Shown here: one piece after another, positions 61,538 through 64,000 of the stretch
How the letters are laid out: the number at the start of each line of letters is the position of its first letter
Numbering within the stretch: position 1 is the first letter of the stretch
Assembly: GCF_007751035.1 (NCBI RefSeq)
Contig: NZ_CP036433.1
Span: 6,367,001-6,431,000, forward strand
Reading direction: 5' to 3'
Source: Lignipirellula cremea
Lineage (GTDB): Bacteria > Planctomycetota > Planctomycetia > Pirellulales > Pirellulaceae
DNA: 64,000 nucleotides
Position numbers and translations under genes: made by a program
Notes under the pieces: model-generated
Told to the model about the DNA's origin: nothing
What the model saw: only the letters and a program-made list of their open reading frames with translations
Databases searched by the model: none

Positions 61538-62947
61538 GTGTGGTCTCCCGCCGCTGCCCAAAGGGCCATTATTGTCGCCGGTTGCCTGGCGATGGCGTAC
61601 ACGCAACTGACACAGTCGCCGGCAACGATCAGGTTTGCCGAATCGCTGGGCGCCACCGGTTTACACATGGGCATCCTCGGAGCCATGCCGTACTGCACGC
61701 TGTTCATGCAGTTTGTGGCGGCCGTGCTGGCCAACCATCTGAAGTATCGCCGGCGTGTTTTCCTGACGATCGGCATCATGCAACGACTGGTGCTGTTGCC
61801 GCTGGCGATTGGCGCCGCTTTCGCTCCGCCCGGCTATGAGATGCTGTATCTGTGGCTGCTGATCCTGGCGACCGCGGCCAACCACGCCATGGCCAATTTC
61901 TGCATGCCCTTGTGGCTGTCCTGGATGGGCGATTACCTGCCGCGGCAGGGCCTGAGCGAGTTCTGGGGCGCGCGGCATCGCTGGATGCAATGGGCGGCCG
62001 CCATCAGCCTGCTGGGGAGCGCCTTTTACCTGTGGCAAAGCGGACTGCCGATCCGAGTGGCTTACGCCGGCCTGATCGGCGTCGGCTCCGTGCTGGGGGT
62101 GCTGGACCTGCTTCTGTTTCTCAAAGTGGAAGAACCGCCCGTCACCCAGGCGAAAGAACTGCGACTGGGCGCCGTGCTGACCGCTCCGTTCCGCCAGCCC
62201 GGTTATCGCTCGTTCATTTCGTACGCCTGTTTCTGGAACTTCGCCGCGATGATCGGGGCGCCGTTCATCAGCTGGTTTCTGCTCTCCTGGATCGGCATGA
62301 GCCTGTACCAGATCATGGTGATCTGGACGTTCTCCTGGATCGGCGGGGCCCTGTTCGCCGACCGACTGGGCCGCTGGACAGAACGCTACGGCAACCGGCC
62401 GATGCTGATCATGTGTACGTTTTTCAAATCGGCCAACATGATTGCGCTGCTGCTCATCCCGCGGGATCCGAACGTCGCCTTCCTGGTGCTGGTGCCGATT
62501 TTCATGCTCGACGCCGTACTGAACGCGGGAATCGTGATCGCCAATAACGGCTTCATGCTGAAGAATTCGCCTTCGGAAAATCGCTCGATGTACATCGCGG
62601 CCGGGGCCGCGCTGGCCGGCATGGTGGGCGGTTTGACCTCGATCGGCGCCGGCGCGTTCCTCGCCCTGGCGGCCGACTGGGAATGGCGCAGCGGCGACTG
62701 GACGTTCACCAACTTCCACGTGCTGTTCGCCGCCAGTCTGGTGCTGCGCTGGGCCAGCGTGCTCGTGGCGGTCCGCATCCACGAACCGGCATCCAAAAAC
62801 ACGCTGCACGTGGTGACCCAGCTGATCGGAGCCACCCCCTTGCGGCTGCTGCGCCTGCCCGTGCTGGTCATCCCAGTCGAGGCCGAAGCCAAGCCGGTTC
62901 CCGCACCCCGCCGCCCCCGCCCGCTGGCCAAAGCGGACCGACGTTAA
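61538..62947 (+). CDS. MFS-type transporter
   Basis: A 469-residue membrane protein with about 11-12 hydrophobic segments in two groups, separated near residue 205 by a charged loop (K-V-E-E-P-P-V-T-Q-A-K-E). Segments are visible for example at 11-28, 42-66, 74-100 and 145-165. The first half has the F-L-T-I-G-I-M-Q-R loop and the second ends with I-H-E-P-A-S-K-N-T. It fits a major facilitator of unknown substrate. The start used is GTG at 61538, but a first ATG at 61592 (M-A-Y-T-Q) is also possible. It is convergent with purL. Confidence 0.82.
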   Translation: MWSPAAAQRAIIVAGCLAMAYTQLTQSPATIRFAESLGATGLHMGILGAMPYCTLFMQFVAAVLANHLKYRRRVFLTIGIMQRLVLLPLAIGAAFAPPGYEMLYLWLLILATAANHAMANFCMPLWLSWMGDYLPRQGLSEFWGARHRWMQWAAAISLLGSAFYLWQSGLPIRVAYAGLIGVGSVLGVLDLLLFLKVEEPPVTQAKELRLGAVLTAPFRQPGYRSFISYACFWNFAAMIGAPFISWFLLSWIGMSLYQIMVIWTFSWIGGALFADRLGRWTERYGNRPMLIMCTFFKSANMIALLLIPRDPNVAFLVLVPIFMLDAVLNAGIVIANNGFMLKNSPSENRSMYIAAGAALAGMVGGLTSIGAGAFLALAADWEWRSGDWTFTNFHVLFAASLVLRWASVLVAVRIHEPASKNTLHVVTQLIGATPLRLLRLPVLVIPVEAEAKPVPAPRRPRPLAKADRR

Positions 62948-63002
62948 CGATGCGTCGATCCGCCGGGACTTAAGACGACATCCTTCTGCGGACGCTCCGC
63001 CG

Positions 63003-64000
63003 CTACCACTGCAGCGGTTTTTGCCAGGCGTCTTTCAGTTCCGCCAGGGGCACGTCGAGCAGCAGCGAGCCGTCCAGACCGTGCGCCTGCACGCGATCCG
63101 TTTCGACGACCGTGCCGATGCGACCCCAGGCGACGTCGGCCAGCAGCGATTCCCAGGCCGACTGGTGCTCGGGCCGCACTTCGCACAGGAAGCGGGTGTT
63201 GGACTCCGAGAACAACAACGCTTGCGATTGCCGCAACGGCGAATCGTGCGGCGAGCCGCTCCACGGTGCGTTCTCCAACTGCGTGATCTGTGCGCCCAGT
63301 CCGCCGGCCAGCGCCATCTCCGCGGCGGCAGCGGCCAGGCCGCCTTCGCTCAGATCATGACAGGCCGCGATCAGCCCGGCTTCGATCGCCTGATGGATCG
63401 CCGCAAACACGCGCGGCGAAACCCCGTAATCGACCGACGGCGCCGTGCCGCCAGTGGCGTTCTCGACCAGCCCCAGATGCGAGCCGCCCAGTTCGTCGCG
63501 AGTCAGCCCCACCAGGTACAACAGGTTGCCCGCCTGTTTGAAATCCATGCTCACACAGCGTTTGACATCGTTCACCTGGCCCAGGGCGCTGATCAACAAG
63601 GTGGCCGGGATCGAGATCGTGCGGCGCTGGCCTGCGACCTCGTAACTGAACTCGTTGTTGAGGCTGTCCTTGCCGCTGATAAACGGCGCCTGCAGGGCGA
63701 TGGCCGCTTCCTGGCAGGCGAGGGCGGCGCGAACCAGCGAGCCGAGCGTTTCCGGCCGGTCGGTATAGCCCCAGCAGAAGTTATCGAGCAGGGCGATCCG
63801 CGCCGGATCGGCCCCGACCGCGACGCAGTTGCGGATCGCTTCGTCGATCCCGCTGGCCGCCATCGCGCCCGGATCCAAATCGCCATAGTGCGGATTCATG
63901 CCGCAGGAGACGGCCAGGCCGCGCTGCGAAGAAAGCACGGGCCGGATCACGGCCGCGTCGCCCGGTCCGTCGTTGGCCACGCCGACCAGCGGCTTGAGCA
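63003..64000 (-). CDS. purL: Phosphoribosylformylglycinamidine synthase II, C-terminal part (partial)
   Basis: The 3' end of purL; the 5' part is beyond the right edge, and the frame stays open to position 64000 (L-K-P-L-V-G-V-A-N-D-G-P-G-D-A-A-V-I). The enzyme uses glutamine and ATP to convert FGAR to FGAM in purine synthesis. Visible hallmarks are N-P-x-Y-G-D-L-D-P-G-A-M-A-A, the F-I-S-G-K-D-S-L-N-N-E-F segment, D-L-S-E-G-G-L-A-A-A-A-A-E-M and E-S-N-T-R-F-L-C-E-V. About 332 residues are present. The short-subunit architecture (no fused glutaminase domain at the end) agrees with the small PurL type that needs PurQ and PurS. Confidence 0.94.
   Translation of the reverse strand, partial: LKPLVGVANDGPGDAAVIRPVLSSQRGLAVSCGMNPHYGDLDPGAMAASGIDEAIRNCVAVGADPARIALLDNFCWGYTDRPETLGSLVRAALACQEAAIALQAPFISGKDSLNNEFSYEVAGQRRTISIPATLLISALGQVNDVKRCVSMDFKQAGNLLYLVGLTRDELGGSHLGLVENATGGTAPSVDYGVSPRVFAAIHQAIEAGLIAACHDLSEGGLAAAAAEMALAGGLGAQITQLENAPWSGSPHDSPLRQSQALLFSESNTRFLCEVRPEHQSAWESLLADVAWGRIGTVVETDRVQAHGLDGSLLLDVPLAELKDAWQKPLQW

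Noticed and set aside
61661-62809. 382-codon minus-strand frame
   Set aside because: Antisense to the MFS transporter; very rich in His, Gln and Arg, as expected of a shadow.

Overview
The window is about 64 kb of GC-rich bacterial chromosome. Its gene content points to a planctomycete of the Pirellulales type. Pointers are three DUF1559 (type IV pilin-like, H-X9-DG family) genes in a row, a DUF1080 secreted protein, Ser/Thr kinases fused to SUMF1-type domains next to an ECF sigma factor, a kinase-associated J-like protein, several secreted carbohydrate-active proteins, and a tRNA-Ile/tRNA-Ala pair without rRNA genes. This assignment is inferred from gene families only.

Layout. (A) 1-2596: a decayed chromosomal integron. 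The C-terminal half of an integron integrase lies on the minus strand, followed on the same strand by an attI-like crossover point and at least four gene cassettes with three attC sites; the array runs off the left edge. (B) 2614-4880: small genes (thioredoxin, two unknowns, DUF1080). (C) 4925-13479: GH81 glucanase, DUF421 membrane protein, large-subunit catalase, a frameshifted pectate lyase and a fatty acid desaturase. (D) 13764-20310: Tat-exported lipoprotein, then ECF sigma, two kinase-SUMF1 fusions and an unknown protein. (E) 20372-21375: a dead IS630-type transposase and two tRNAs. (F) 21554-24891: a minus-strand Hsp70-like cluster with DUF2760 and two membrane proteins. (G) 25008-31774: PL14-like secreted protein, J-like membrane protein and a glycosyltransferase. 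(H) 32248-36424: DUF1559 triplet with hairpin terminators. (I) 36803-46235: tandem hydrolase, c-type-like heme protein, GT2, apgM, DUF4303-like and DUF4272 proteins, SGNH hydrolase and an orphan adenine methylase. (J) 46461-53503: TPR/beta-barrel protein, a large repeat-rich secreted protein and pckA. (K) 54054-64000: membrane protein, clpS, M20 peptidase, serS, metalloprotease-like lipoprotein, mobile-element debris, dolichol-phosphate-type GT2, MFS transporter and the 3' part of purL.

The strongest unusual signal is the integron. The 5' core of a cassette and the R'' core of its own attC match exactly for two cassettes (GTTATCGGGC/GCCCGATAAC and GTTCTGGC/GCCAGAAC), as expected of cassettes inserted by site-specific recombination. 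The integrase lacks its N-terminal half and the first catalytic Arg, so the array is probably frozen unless an integrase acts in trans. Other points of interest are a 7-bp tandem expansion that frameshifts the pectate lyase, a hydrolase with its nucleophile replaced, SUMF1 domains lacking the FGE cysteines, a palindrome in front of the desaturase, and a 132-bp element with terminal inverted repeats.
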